In this document: positions 42,822 through 51,408 of the stretch, one piece after another | Numbering within the stretch: position 1 is the first letter of the stretch | Layout of the letters: every line of letters begins with the position of its first letter | From: UBA5704 sp036264355 | Lineage (GTDB): Bacteria > Acidobacteriota > Thermoanaerobaculia > Multivoradales > UBA5704 | DNA: 64,000 nucleotides | Reading direction: 5' to 3' | NCBI GenBank assembly: GCA_036264355.1 | Contig: DATARD010000245.1 | Coordinates: forward strand, 9,373 to 73,372 | The notes under the pieces: model-generated | The model's input: only the letters and a program-made list of their open reading frames with translations | Told to the model about the DNA's origin: nothing | Database searches by the model: none | Program-made: the position numbers and the translations under genes

Positions 42822-44099
42822 TTGATCACGGACGTGCGCCCGGTCAACTACCGCGGCCTGATGAAGAAGGTCGAGCAGGTCGTCGCCGCCATGGACCGTG
42901 CGGAGGATGTCGGGACCACCATCCATTCGCTGCTCGAAATCATCATCGTCAAGTTCCGTGACGAGCTCGGTATCTATGGTGGCCGGCTGTATCAACGCCG
43001 CGGCCAGGCGTATGTCCTGCAGGCCGTCTTCGGCGACGCCAAGGAAGTGCCCCGCGGGCTCAAGGTGCCGCTCTCCTATCCGCCGATCCAACTCGTGCTG
43101 GAAGAGGGCGCGGTCTACATGAGCGCCGACGACGCGCGGATGGACAAGAGCTTCGAGGACCTGATCGGCGTCCGCCAGTTCGTCGCCATTGAGGTCGGGG
43201 ATGAGGAGTACATCCTGGCCTTCGACGTAGACTCCGAGGACCGGGGAGACGACATCCTCTTCTCCCTCGGCATCCTGCGCCACAGCCTGAACCAGAAGAT
43301 CCGGCGCGAGCGCATGGAGGGGATCTTCGCCGAGGCGCGCAAGATCCAGGCTTCGATCCTCCCCCGCCGCGCGCCGACCTACGGTCACTTCGACCTCGCC
43401 GGCCGCTCCGATCCCATGGAAGCGGTGGGCGGCGATTTTTACGATTTCATTCCAGTGACCCAGAAGATCCTCGGCCTGACCATCGCCGACGTCTCCGGCC
43501 ACGGCCTGCCCGCGGCGCTTCAGGTGCGCGACATCTACATGGGTCTGCGCATGGGGCTCGCCCGCGATTTCAAGATCGTGCGCACGGTGGAGCGGATGAA
43601 CAACATCATCCACCAGAGCACGCTGACCAGCCGTTTCGTGTCCATGTTCTACGGCGAGCTCGAGCTCAACGGCGTCTTCATCTATGTCAACGCCGGCCAC
43701 CCGCCGCCGTTCCATCTCGCGGTCGACGGCACGGTCCGCTTCATGGAAGAGGGCGGTCCGGTGCTCGGCCCGCTGCCGGGAGCGACCTACGAGCGCGGCT
43801 TCGTGATCATGAAGCCGGGCGACATGCTGGTGTTCTACACCGACGGCATCTGTGAGACGACAGGGCGGGAGAAGGAGGGCGATCCGGTGGAGGAGTACGG
43901 CACCGACCGCCTGCTCCGGGTCGCGCGGGACGCCCAAGGGCGCAGCGCCCAGGAGGTCGTCGAAGCCATCTTCGCGAGCGTCGAAGCCTTCAGCGGCGAA
44001 GCGCCTCCGGACGACGACCGCACGCTGATGGTCGTCACCTTTCCGACCGACGGCAAGGATCTCACCACCACCAAGGCGTTCCCGCGGCCGCGGCTGTGA
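42822..44099 (+). CDS. GAF-PP2C (RsbU/SpoIIE-type) serine phosphatase
   Basis: The protein has a GAF-like sensory domain (about 20-155), a linker helix (KIRRERMEGIFAEARKIQASILPR) and a PP2C phosphatase domain of the SpoIIE/RsbU class (about 190-410), with the metal motifs VGGDFYDF, ADVSGHGLPA and FYTDGICE and a final DDRTLMV. GGGAGGAG at 42809-42816 favours TTG at 42822 as the start; GTG at 42816 is possible. Such phosphatases dephosphorylate a STAS anti-anti-sigma factor in partner switching. The likely STAS and kinase partners are at 50.6-51.4 kb. Confidence 0.88.
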   Translation: MITDVRPVNYRGLMKKVEQVVAAMDRAEDVGTTIHSLLEIIIVKFRDELGIYGGRLYQRRGQAYVLQAVFGDAKEVPRGLKVPLSYPPIQLVLEEGAVYMSADDARMDKSFEDLIGVRQFVAIEVGDEEYILAFDVDSEDRGDDILFSLGILRHSLNQKIRRERMEGIFAEARKIQASILPRRAPTYGHFDLAGRSDPMEAVGGDFYDFIPVTQKILGLTIADVSGHGLPAALQVRDIYMGLRMGLARDFKIVRTVERMNNIIHQSTLTSRFVSMFYGELELNGVFIYVNAGHPPPFHLAVDGTVRFMEEGGPVLGPLPGATYERGFVIMKPGDMLVFYTDGICETTGREKEGDPVEEYGTDRLLRVARDAQGRSAQEVVEAIFASVEAFSGEAPPDDDRTLMVVTFPTDGKDLTTTKAFPRPRL

Positions 44100-44102
44100 T
44101 CC

Positions 44103-44822
44103 CTACTCCAGCGGCACGATTTCCAGCTTCTGCCGGAGCTTGACGATGCTCTTCTCGGGGTAGATGCCGGAGCGAAGCTGCACGCCGGGGTAGATCTGGG
44201 TGCCGCGACCGACGACGACGCCGGGGTGGACGACGCAGTTGCAGCCGGTCATCACGCCGTCGCCCAGGATGGCGCTCAGCTTGCGGCGGCCGGTTCCGAG
44301 CCGGCCGATGCGCACTTCGCCGCCGTCGTGGCGGAAGTTCGAGAGGATCGTTCCGGCGCCGAGGTTGACGCCGGCGCCGAGGATCGAGTCGCCGACGTAG
44401 TTGAGGTGTGGCGCCTTGGCGCCGGGAAACAGGATGGCCCGCTTCAGCTCGGTGCTCGCGCCCACCACGCAGCCGTCGCCGATCCAGATGCCGCCGCGCA
44501 GATAGGCCCCCGGCCGGATCTCGACGTCGCGGCCGATCCACACCGGCCCCTCGATTACCGCGCCGGGATGGATGTGGGTCCCGGCGCCGATGACGATCCG
44601 ATCGCCCAGAATGTGCACATCCGGCGAGAGGCGGATGTCAATTTGGCTCGAGGGCAACGCGGCGAGGATCGCATCGAGGGAGTCGCCGAGAAGCGCCCAG
44701 GGAGCCGCGGGATCGTAAGCCGCTGCGAACGGCTCGGGGAGAGCCGCGAAAAGCGGCGGAAGATCAGGGAAAACAGAGAGAACGTTTGGATTGCTATAGA
44801 GAGGGAGCGGATCGACGGCCAT
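44103..44822 (-). CDS. Left-handed beta-helix (hexapeptide repeat) transferase-like protein
   Basis: This 239-residue protein contains about eight hexapeptide repeats ([LIV]-G-x-x-x-x) from residue 70 on. The stretch APHLNYVGDSILGAGVNLGAG resembles the acetyltransferase part of GlmU and related sugar-1-phosphate enzymes, including the Asn and His-Leu residues near the active site. The N-terminal nucleotidyltransferase domain of GlmU is absent, replaced by 65 residues of unknown fold. It may be a sugar or nucleotide-sugar acyltransferase. GGAGGAA precedes the ATG at 44822. Confidence 0.75.
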   Translation of the reverse strand: MAVDPLPLYSNPNVLSVFPDLPPLFAALPEPFAAAYDPAAPWALLGDSLDAILAALPSSQIDIRLSPDVHILGDRIVIGAGTHIHPGAVIEGPVWIGRDVEIRPGAYLRGGIWIGDGCVVGASTELKRAILFPGAKAPHLNYVGDSILGAGVNLGAGTILSNFRHDGGEVRIGRLGTGRRKLSAILGDGVMTGCNCVVHPGVVVGRGTQIYPGVQLRSGIYPEKSIVKLRQKLEIVPLE

Positions 44823-44889
44823 CGCGCGGTTCCTCCAATGGGAAGTCGATCAAACGTCAAGAGCAAGTGACGTGCCATGATATCCGGCC

Positions 44890-45516
44890 GTGAGCCGTTT
44901 TCGTCCCCTCCCACTCTCCTTTTACCGGCGGCCCGCTGAAACCGTCGCCCGCGACCTGTTGGGACGCTATCTGGTGCGTGTGGTGCGCGAGCTCGGCGGC
45001 GAGCGGCTCGTCCTGCGTCTCGTCGAAGTGGAAGCCTATCTCGGAGAGCCCGACCGCGCCAGTCACGCCTGGGGAGGCCGGCGGACGCCGCGCAACGAGA
45101 GCCTCTACCTCCCCGGCGGCCACGCCTATGTCTACTTCATCTATGGCATGCACTGGTGCCTGAACGCGGTGACCGGCAAGGCGGAGAGCGGCGGCGCGGT
45201 CCTGCTGCGCGCCGGCGAGCCGGTCGAGGGAGAGGAGCGGATGATCGAGAACCGCGGCTGGACCCGCCGGCCCCGGCCCGGCGACCTGGCCGGCGGCCCC
45301 GGCAAGCTCTGCCAGGCCCTCGCCGTCGACCGCGCGCTCGACGGCGTGCTCCTCAACAGCTCGCCGCTGTCGATCACCCGCGGTGAGCCGGTCGCGGCGG
45401 AAGCCGTCGCGGCCGGTCCGCGCATCGGCGTCGATTACGCGGGAGAGGCGGCGGCCTGGCCACTGCGGTTCGCGGTGCGTGGGAACGGGCACGTTTCGCG
45501 ACCACGGATGGGATAG
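44890..45516 (+). CDS. mpg: 3-methyladenine DNA glycosylase (AAG/MPG family)
   Basis: This 208-residue enzyme removes alkylated and deaminated purines in base-excision repair. Family blocks are present: FYRRPAETVARDLLGRYLV, LVEVEAYLGEPDRASHA with the catalytic Glu, TPRNESLYLPGGHAYVYFIY with the intercalating Tyr region, and GPGKLCQALAVD. The start is GTG at 44890. It is divergent from the beta-helix gene across 67 bases. Confidence 0.93.
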   Translation: MSRFRPLPLSFYRRPAETVARDLLGRYLVRVVRELGGERLVLRLVEVEAYLGEPDRASHAWGGRRTPRNESLYLPGGHAYVYFIYGMHWCLNAVTGKAESGGAVLLRAGEPVEGEERMIENRGWTRRPRPGDLAGGPGKLCQALAVDRALDGVLLNSSPLSITRGEPVAAEAVAAGPRIGVDYAGEAAAWPLRFAVRGNGHVSRPRMG

Positions 45517-45527
45517 GAGGGCAGCTT

Positions 45528-46703
45528 TTACCGCCCCTTCCCGGCCTTCAGCGTGACGAATCCTTCCTTCGAGAGCTTCCAGAAGAGGAGCAGAGCGTCG
45601 AGCGCCGGCATGGGAGTGATCTTGAGGATCGACTGGATGTCGTAGCTGCCGTTGATGCGAGTCAGCATGAAGCCCTCCTGCGGCGAGATCTTCGAGCTGG
45701 TGAGCTGCTCGAAGCTGACGGCGAGCTGCGGGATCGAGGAGAGGCGCACACCGCTCGATTCGACGGCGTCGCGGATGCCCCTCTCGGTCGAGGAGAGGAG
45801 ATCCCCGATGTCCTGGTTCTCCGGCTCCAGGCAGCGCGCCGCCCGCAGGTGGCGCAGGGCGGGCTCGAAGTTTTTCTGCGCCAGGAACTGCCTGGCGGCG
45901 TCCACCAGCGAGGTGGCGGTGGGCGGAGCGGTCGGCAGCGGAGAGGCGAAAGCGCTGGTCACGGACGAAATGGCCGCCATGGCGCCGGTGAGGTTGCGGG
46001 CGCCGCGCGCCTTGACCACCTTGAGCCGCCCCTCCTGCCACTGCCGGTAGAGGATGCGGCAGACGTGGAACTCGCTCGAATGGGTCGCGATGCGGATCTC
46101 TTCGACCGTCCGCTCGTCGTCCACCAGATCGAGGATCTGTCTCTCGCCGGCGTCCAGGTCCTCGTAGTTCAGCTCGGCGATGACCACCGGGGTCGCCTGC
46201 TGGTTGGGGATCAGCTTGCGGATGCGCCGGAACTCGTCGACCCGTTGCACCCCCTCCATCAGGATGCCCGTCACGTCGAGCGACATCATCACCATGGCGC
46301 TCTCGGGGAGCACGTCGTCGAGGAACTGGAAGTCGCCCTCTTCCCAGTAGAAGACGTCGTAGATGCTCTCCTCGGTCTTGAGGCGGAGCATCTGGTGCAG
46401 GCTCTCCTCGGTCAGCGCTCCCTGGTTGACCAGGATCTTGCCGAGCAGCACCTGGGTCTGCTTCTGCTGCTTGACCGCCTCGGTGAGGGTGTCGTCGCCG
46501 ATCAGGCCGTGGCTCACCAGAAAGTGGCCGAGGTACTCCTCCGGACGGTTGGAGGAGGAGGAGACGATGAGACCGTCCCGGAAATAGATCTTCTTGACGA
46601 GCTGATTGTGGTTGATTTCGAGCGTACCGGTCTTCTTGCTCAGGGAGAGCCACTGGAGCAGCTCTTCGAGCTGCATCGTCTTGAGGTTCCCAACGATGCC
46701 CAT
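45528..46703 (-). CDS. DUF4388 protein
   Basis: This 391-residue protein has an N-terminal DUF4388 domain (about 1-135: GNLKTMQLEELLQWLSLSKK opening, KKIYFRDGLIVSSSSN, LGKILVNQGALTEE). The middle (about 185-245) looks like a winged helix (AELNYEDLDAGERQILDLVDD). The C-terminal 100 residues contain a TPR-like pair and a short helical end. No membrane segment is seen, unlike the paralogue at 0.1-1.3 kb. A TATAAT -10 lies 12 bases upstream of the ATG. Role unknown; likely regulatory. Confidence 0.78.
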   Translation of the reverse strand: MGIVGNLKTMQLEELLQWLSLSKKTGTLEINHNQLVKKIYFRDGLIVSSSSNRPEEYLGHFLVSHGLIGDDTLTEAVKQQKQTQVLLGKILVNQGALTEESLHQMLRLKTEESIYDVFYWEEGDFQFLDDVLPESAMVMMSLDVTGILMEGVQRVDEFRRIRKLIPNQQATPVVIAELNYEDLDAGERQILDLVDDERTVEEIRIATHSSEFHVCRILYRQWQEGRLKVVKARGARNLTGAMAAISSVTSAFASPLPTAPPTATSLVDAARQFLAQKNFEPALRHLRAARCLEPENQDIGDLLSSTERGIRDAVESSGVRLSSIPQLAVSFEQLTSSKISPQEGFMLTRINGSYDIQSILKITPMPALDALLLFWKLSKEGFVTLKAGKGR

Positions 46704-46715
46704 ATGACCCGAGGG

Positions 46716-46721
46716 ATTATA
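46716..46721 (-). promoter_or_regulatory. -10 element of the DUF4388 gene
   Basis: The minus strand reads TATAAT, 12 bases before the ATG at 46703, with TTCGCC 16 bases further upstream as a weak -35. The 5' leader would be only a few bases long. Confidence 0.5.
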
Positions 46722-46784
46722 GACCGTTGCGAATACTGGCGAAGTGCGGACCTGCCGGAAATCGCAAACGCCACGACGAAATCG

Positions 46785-47273
46785 TCATTCGCGGGCGGGG
46801 GTCGTCCCCTTTTGCCCCTGGTAGTGGCTGCGGGACCCCGGCTCGCCATAGGCGACCTCGGGCTCCGACTCCATTGCAATGAAGATGAGCTGGGCGATCC
46901 GCCGGCCCGCCTCCAGGATGAACGGCTGCGGGCCGAGATTCTGCAGCTCCAGCGTGATCTCCCCCTCGAAGCCGGGGTCGCACCAGCCGGCCAGGGAGTG
47001 GTTGATCCACAGCCGGCCGAGGGTCGACTTGAGCTTCAGGTCGCAGGCCACGTTGCGCGGAATACGCACGTACTCCATGGTCGAAGCCAGCACGACCTCG
47101 CCGGGGAAGAGCTTGACGTGCGGCGCGCGGAACTCCTCCGGGTCGCGGGTCGGGCAGATCCAGTGGTCGCCCACCCGCACGTCGTAGCTGGCCGAGTTGA
47201 CTTGGTCCGGCTGGAAGGGGGTGACACCGCCGTTCTGCCCCCAGCGGCGGATCCAGTGGTCCGGCTTGATCAT
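46785..47273 (-). CDS. dcd: dCTP deaminase
   Basis: This 162-residue enzyme converts dCTP to dUTP (or to dUMP in bifunctional forms) for thymidylate synthesis. The start is the ATG at 47273, sharing one base with the TGA of glpX (TGATG). Family blocks are present: NSASYDVRVGDHW, KSTLGRLWINHS, AGWCDPGFEGEITLELQN with the catalytic Glu, and a trimer-forming C-terminus with QKGTTPARE. Length (162) is somewhat shorter than E. coli Dcd (193). It is the last gene of the acyl-CoA dehydrogenase, glpX, dcd operon. Confidence 0.92.
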   Translation of the reverse strand: MIKPDHWIRRWGQNGGVTPFQPDQVNSASYDVRVGDHWICPTRDPEEFRAPHVKLFPGEVVLASTMEYVRIPRNVACDLKLKSTLGRLWINHSLAGWCDPGFEGEITLELQNLGPQPFILEAGRRIAQLIFIAMESEPEVAYGEPGSRSHYQGQKGTTPARE

Positions 47274-48255
47274 CAGAGGAACCGCACCGGGGTGGTGATC
47301 TGCTCGCGGTGGATGGTGTCGACGAAGCGGATGATCCGCCGCGACAGGGACATGAACGGGTGGAGGTGCGCGAGCCGCCGCCGAAGAAGCGGACGCCGCG
47401 GAGCAGCTCGCCGTCGGTGACGCCGGTGGAGCTGAACAGGATCTCATGGCCCGGCGCCAGGTCTTCGGTCTTGTAGATCCGGGACAGGTCGTGGAACCCC
47501 ATGCTCTTGACGCGCTCCTGCTGCTCGTCGTCGGTGGCCTTGAGGCGGGCCTGGATCTCGCCGCCGAGGCAGCGCATGGCCGCGGCGGTGATCACCCCCT
47601 CGGGAGCGCCGCCGATGCCCATCACCGCATGCACGCCGGTGCCGCGGACGGCGGCCGAGATACCCGCCGAGAGGTCGCCGTCGGAGATCAGCCGGATGCG
47701 CGAGCCGGCGGCGCGGATGTCGGCGATGAGCTGGTCGTGGCGCGGCCGGTCGAGCACGACAATCGTCAGGTCGCTGACTTTACGGCCGAAAGCGTTGGCG
47801 ATGTTGCGCAGGTTTTCGGCGACCGGCGCGTCGATGTGGACGCTGCCGCGCGCCGTCGGGCCGACGACGATCTTGTCCATGTAGACGTCGGGCGCGAAGA
47901 GGAGGCCGCCGCGCTCGGCGGCGGCGAGCACGGCGATGGCGTCCGGCGAGCCGGTGGCGCACAGGTTCGTCCCTTCGAGCGGATCGACCGCGATGTCGAC
48001 CGCCGTGGCGCCGTCCTGGCCGCGCAGGGCACCCACCTCTTCGCCGACGTAGAGCATGGGCGCCTTGTCGCGCTCGCCTTCGCCGATGACGACGCGGCCA
48101 TCCATCATCAGCGAGTCCATCTCGTGGCGCATCGCCTCGACGGCCACCTGGTCGGAGTGGCGGCGGTCGCCGAAGCCCATGGTCTTCGCGGCGGCGATCG
48201 CCGCCTGCTCGGTGACGCGGATGAAGTCCTGCTCGAGGAGATGGTCGAGCGCCAT
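47273..48255 (-). pseudogene. glpX: Class II fructose-1,6-bisphosphatase, frameshifted near the 3' end
   Basis: The ATG at 48255 overlaps the upstream stop by one base. The product has the GlpX signatures VVIGEGERDKAPMLYVGE, DIAVDPLEGTNLCA, MGIGGAPEGVITAAAM and the end of the core at FSSTGVTDGELLRGVRF. Near 47361-47370 the frame breaks: the expected C-terminus continues in another frame as SLSRRIIRFVDTIHREQ and reaches a TGA that overlaps the dcd start. One base appears to be missing; with it restored the length is 327 residues, normal for the family. A sequencing error at this GC-rich spot is as likely as real loss. The enzyme acts in gluconeogenesis. Confidence 0.85.
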
Positions 48256-49520
48256 CAGCGCGCGCTCCCCGCGGTCGCCGGCTGCGCCTGCTCTTTCTCC
48301 TGGGCCGCCTTCTCGGAACGCTCGGGCGCGTTGTACGCGGCAATGCCGGTCAGCGCCTCGCCGATGATCAGGCCGTGGATGTCGTGCGTGCCTTCGTAGG
48401 TGTAGACCGACTCGATGTTGAGCATGTGGCGGATCACCGGGTAGTCGTCGACGATGCCATTGGCGCCCAGGATCTCGCGCGCCAGCTTGGCGCACTCGCG
48501 GGCGAGCCAGACGTTGTTGCGCTTGCCCATCGAGATCTGCCAGTGCTTGAGGCGCCCGTTGTCCTTCAGGCGGCCGAGCTGCAGATTGAGGAGCTGCCCC
48601 TTGCTGATCTCGGTCGCCATCCAGGCGAGCTTCTCCTGGACGAGCTGATGGCAGGCGATCGGCTGGCCGTTCCACTGGATGCGCTCCTTGGAATATTGGA
48701 GCGCGGTGTTGAAGGTCTCCATCGCCGAGCCGACGCCACCCCAGGAGATGCCGTAGCGCGCTTGGTTGAGGCACATCAGGGCGTTCTTGAGACCGGTCGT
48801 CTTGGGCAGCAGGTTTTCCGCCGGAATGTGGCAGTCCTGGAAGCCCAGCTCCGAGGTGGTCGAAGCGCGCAGGGAGAATTTGCCGTGCTGATCGGACGAG
48901 GTGAAGCCGGGGGTCCCCTTCTCCACCACGAAACCGCGGATGCCCATGTCTCCGCCAGCGCCGGTCCCGTCGTTCGTCTTCGCCCAGACCACCGCCACGT
49001 CGGCCAACGTGCCGTTGGTGATCCACTGCTTGGAGCCGTTCAGCACCCATTCGTTGCCCACCTTCTTCGCGGTGGTGCGCATGCCGCCGGGGTTGGAGCC
49101 GAAGTAGGGCTCGGTCAGACCGAAGCAGCCGATCGCCTCGCCGGTCGCGAGGCGGGGGATCCAGCGGTCCTTCTGCTCCTGCGAGCCGAAGGCGTAGATC
49201 GGGTACATGACCAGCGAGCTCTGCACGGAGACGAAGCTGCGCAGACCCGAGTCGCCGCGCTCCAGCTCCTGCATGATGAGGCCGTAGGCGACGCCGCCCA
49301 GGCCGGGAAGGCCGTATTCGGAGATGCTGGCACCAAAGAGGTTGAGGGCGCCCATGGTGGGCACCAGCTCGAGCGGGGTGCGGCCGTCGCGGTGGCATTC
49401 CTCGATGATCGGCTTGACCTTGTCATCGACGAACGCGCGCACCGTATCGCGCACCAGCCGCTCCTCTTCACTGAGGAGCGCATCGAGCTCCAGAAGATCG
49501 ACGCCTGGGAAACGGCTCAA
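48255..49520 (-). CDS. Acyl-CoA dehydrogenase, glutaryl-CoA dehydrogenase-like
   Basis: This 421-residue flavoprotein oxidises an acyl-CoA, passing electrons to an electron-transfer flavoprotein. Blocks typical of the GcdH branch are visible: CFGLTEPYFGSNPGGM, KQWITNGTLADVAVVWAK, RYGISWGGVGSAMET, and the catalytic Glu in YTYEGTHDIHGLIIGEALTGI. The Ala/Gln-rich tail (about 400-421) is an extra. Glutaryl-CoA is the likely substrate by family; lysine or benzoate-type degradation would be the pathway. It heads the operon with glpX and dcd. Confidence 0.9.
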   Translation of the reverse strand: MSRFPGVDLLELDALLSEEERLVRDTVRAFVDDKVKPIIEECHRDGRTPLELVPTMGALNLFGASISEYGLPGLGGVAYGLIMQELERGDSGLRSFVSVQSSLVMYPIYAFGSQEQKDRWIPRLATGEAIGCFGLTEPYFGSNPGGMRTTAKKVGNEWVLNGSKQWITNGTLADVAVVWAKTNDGTGAGGDMGIRGFVVEKGTPGFTSSDQHGKFSLRASTTSELGFQDCHIPAENLLPKTTGLKNALMCLNQARYGISWGGVGSAMETFNTALQYSKERIQWNGQPIACHQLVQEKLAWMATEISKGQLLNLQLGRLKDNGRLKHWQISMGKRNNVWLARECAKLAREILGANGIVDDYPVIRHMLNIESVYTYEGTHDIHGLIIGEALTGIAAYNAPERSEKAAQEKEQAQPATAGSAR

Positions 49521-49672
49521 GAGGAAGCCTCCTTATCAAACAAGACTCAGCAGGATTCGTAGTCTTACAAGACCTTGCAGACTGCGGACGGATATCTCTG
49601 GCGGCCGGGACCGGACGCGGCGGCCATGATACCACGCGGGCGCAAGCCCCCCTCTCTCCTCAAGAGACCAGC

Positions 49673-50620
49673 TCAGTGCGAGCGCGCGCTGACGAAGCGG
49701 ACCAGCTCGCGCAGCGGGTCGGCCCGGCGGCCGAGCGGATCGAGCGAGGCCACCGCGAAGCCGAGCAGCTCTTCCGCCAGCGCCTGCGCGCCGGCCACGC
49801 CGAGGAGCTTCACGAAGGTCACCTTGGCGGCGTCCTGGCCGGTGTCTTTTCCCGTCACCTCCGGCGTGCCGAGGACGTCGAGCAGGTCGTCCGCGATCTG
49901 GAAAGCCAGACCGAGGTTCTTGGCGAAGCGGGAGACTGCTTCGAGATCGCGCCGGCGGGCGTCGGCGGCCATGGCTCCCAGCTCGGCGGCGGCCATGAAC
50001 AGCGCGCCGGTCTTGTGGCTGTGGATGTACTCCAGCAGCTCCAGGTCGGTCTCTTCCGGACGCGACAGGAGGTCGAGCGCCTGGCCGCCGATCAACCCGT
50101 CGCTGCCGATGGCGGCGGCGAGATGGTGCACCATGTCCTCGGCGGTGTAGCGGCGCAGCGACAGGCGGTTGGCGCTTTCGGCGACCAGCGCGTAGGCGCG
50201 GTTGAGGAGCGCCAGCGAAGCGAGCAGGGCGACGCTCTCGCCGAACACTTTGTGGGTGGTGGGACGGCCGCGCCGCAGGCTGGCGTCGTCCATCGACGGC
50301 AGGTCGTCGAGGATCAGCGAGCAGGCGTGCACCATTTCGACGGCGCACGCCATGTCAAGAACCTGGCTGGAGCGCTCGCCGAACAGCTCCGCCACCATCA
50401 GCGTGAGCACCGGCCGCACCCGCTTGCCCGGACCGGTGAGGGCGTACTCCATGGCCCGGTGGACGGGAGCGGGGCGTTCCTCGGGCCGCGGCAAAAGCTC
50501 GGGGAGCCGGCGGTCGACCCGTCCGGCGAGGACGGAGAGACCGCCGGCGAGAGCGCGCGGCTGAGCGCCCGAGCGGGGATCAGGAGGAGAAGGAGGCGAC
50601 GGCCTCGTCCTCGGTGTCAA
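49673..50620 (-). CDS. ispA: Polyprenyl diphosphate synthase (IspA/GGPP type)
   Basis: The core of this 315-residue protein is a trans-prenyltransferase: YALTGPGKRVRPVL, first Asp-rich motif DDLPSMDD, GESVALLAS, GGQALDL, YIHSHKTGALF and second motif IADDLLDVLG. It makes farnesyl or geranylgeranyl diphosphate for quinone and undecaprenyl synthesis. The start is uncertain: the only initiator in frame is TTG at 50620, which gives a Pro-rich 25-residue extension overlapping the STAS gene by 41 bases. No ribosome site is visible for it. Confidence 0.88.
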   Translation of the reverse strand: MTPRTRPSPPSPPDPRSGAQPRALAGGLSVLAGRVDRRLPELLPRPEERPAPVHRAMEYALTGPGKRVRPVLTLMVAELFGERSSQVLDMACAVEMVHACSLILDDLPSMDDASLRRGRPTTHKVFGESVALLASLALLNRAYALVAESANRLSLRRYTAEDMVHHLAAAIGSDGLIGGQALDLLSRPEETDLELLEYIHSHKTGALFMAAAELGAMAADARRRDLEAVSRFAKNLGLAFQIADDLLDVLGTPEVTGKDTGQDAAKVTFVKLLGVAGAQALAEELLGFAVASLDPLGRRADPLRELVRFVSARSH

Positions 50621-50921
50621 AGACGTCGAACACGGTGATGAGCTGGGTGATCACCAGGATGTCCTGCACCTTGTTCGGCAGGCAGGCGAGCTTCAGCTTG
50701 GCGCCCCGGTTCATGGTGGTGGTGTAGGCGCTCACCAGCTCGCCGACGCCCGAGGAGTCGATGGTCGTCACGCCCGACATGTTGATGACGATGTTCTTCG
50801 CGCCGCTGTTGATCGCGTCCTGCACGGCGTTGCGGAGAGCGATCTCGCCGGCTCCGATCGTGATCTTCCCCTTGAGGTCGAGGATCGTGGCGCCGCCCTT
50901 TTCCCGCTTCTTCACATCCAT
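50580..50921 (-). CDS. STAS-domain anti-anti-sigma factor
   Basis: This 113-residue protein is a STAS domain of the SpoIIAA/RsbV class. The phosphorylation-site region is clear: VTTIDSSGVGELV, where the DSSG serine would be modified by the neighbouring kinase. GAGGAGGG lies just before the ATG at 50921. It follows the RsbW-like gene by 24 bases, so the two form the core of a partner-switching module; the matching PP2C phosphatase is probably the protein at 42.8 kb. Confidence 0.9.
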   Translation of the reverse strand: MDVKKREKGGATILDLKGKITIGAGEIALRNAVQDAINSGAKNIVINMSGVTTIDSSGVGELVSAYTTTMNRGAKLKLACLPNKVQDILVITQLITVFDVFDTEDEAVASFSS

Positions 50922-50945
50922 TTGGTTCCCTCCTCACGGTGACCT

Positions 50946-51383
50946 TCAGGGTGTCTCTTGCGCACGGGTGACCTTCTTCTTCAATGTCACCTCCGTGCCT
51001 CCTCCCGGCCGGGTCCCGTAGTGAATTTCGTCCATGAAGCTCTTCATGTAGAAGATACCGCGTCCGTTCGGCCGCAACAGGTTCTCCGGAGCCAACGGAT
51101 CGTGGATCTGGGCCGGATCGAATCCCGTCCCCTCGTCGCCGATGCGGATCACCAGCTCGTCGCCGTCGAGAGACAGGTCGACGTGCACCTTTTTCTCGGG
51201 GTTCTGCGCGTTGCCGTGCTTGATGGCGTTGGCGATCGCCTCGCGCACCGCCACGTCCACCCAGTGCCGGGCGTCCTCGTCCATGCCGAACCGCACCAGC
51301 GCTTCCCGTAGCACGACCTGCACCAGCTCGATGTTCTCGAAGCGGCTGCCGAGGTCGAGATGGAAGCAGTGTTCGTCGGCCAT
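50946..51383 (-). CDS. RsbW-like anti-sigma factor kinase
   Basis: This 145-residue protein has the HATPase fold of SpoIIAB/RsbW: N-box VREAIANAIKHGN, G1 box VIRIGDEGTGFDP and G2 box RPNGRGIFYMKSF. It should bind ATP, phosphorylate the downstream STAS protein and hold a sigma factor or other target. No sigma factor is adjacent; the ECF factor at 53.4 kb is of a different class. Transcribed with the STAS gene. Confidence 0.9.
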   Translation of the reverse strand: MADEHCFHLDLGSRFENIELVQVVLREALVRFGMDEDARHWVDVAVREAIANAIKHGNAQNPEKKVHVDLSLDGDELVIRIGDEGTGFDPAQIHDPLAPENLLRPNGRGIFYMKSFMDEIHYGTRPGGGTEVTLKKKVTRAQETP

Positions 51384-51408
51384 GGGTTCCGGTTCTCTCG
51401 GCGGGAGT

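Noticed and set aside
46717..49398. Single 893-residue minus-strand frame covering dcd, glpX and part of the dehydrogenase
   Set aside because: It is an artefact: three real genes in different frames are read through. Only the middle part is GlpX, and the frameshift near 47365 lets the frame run on.
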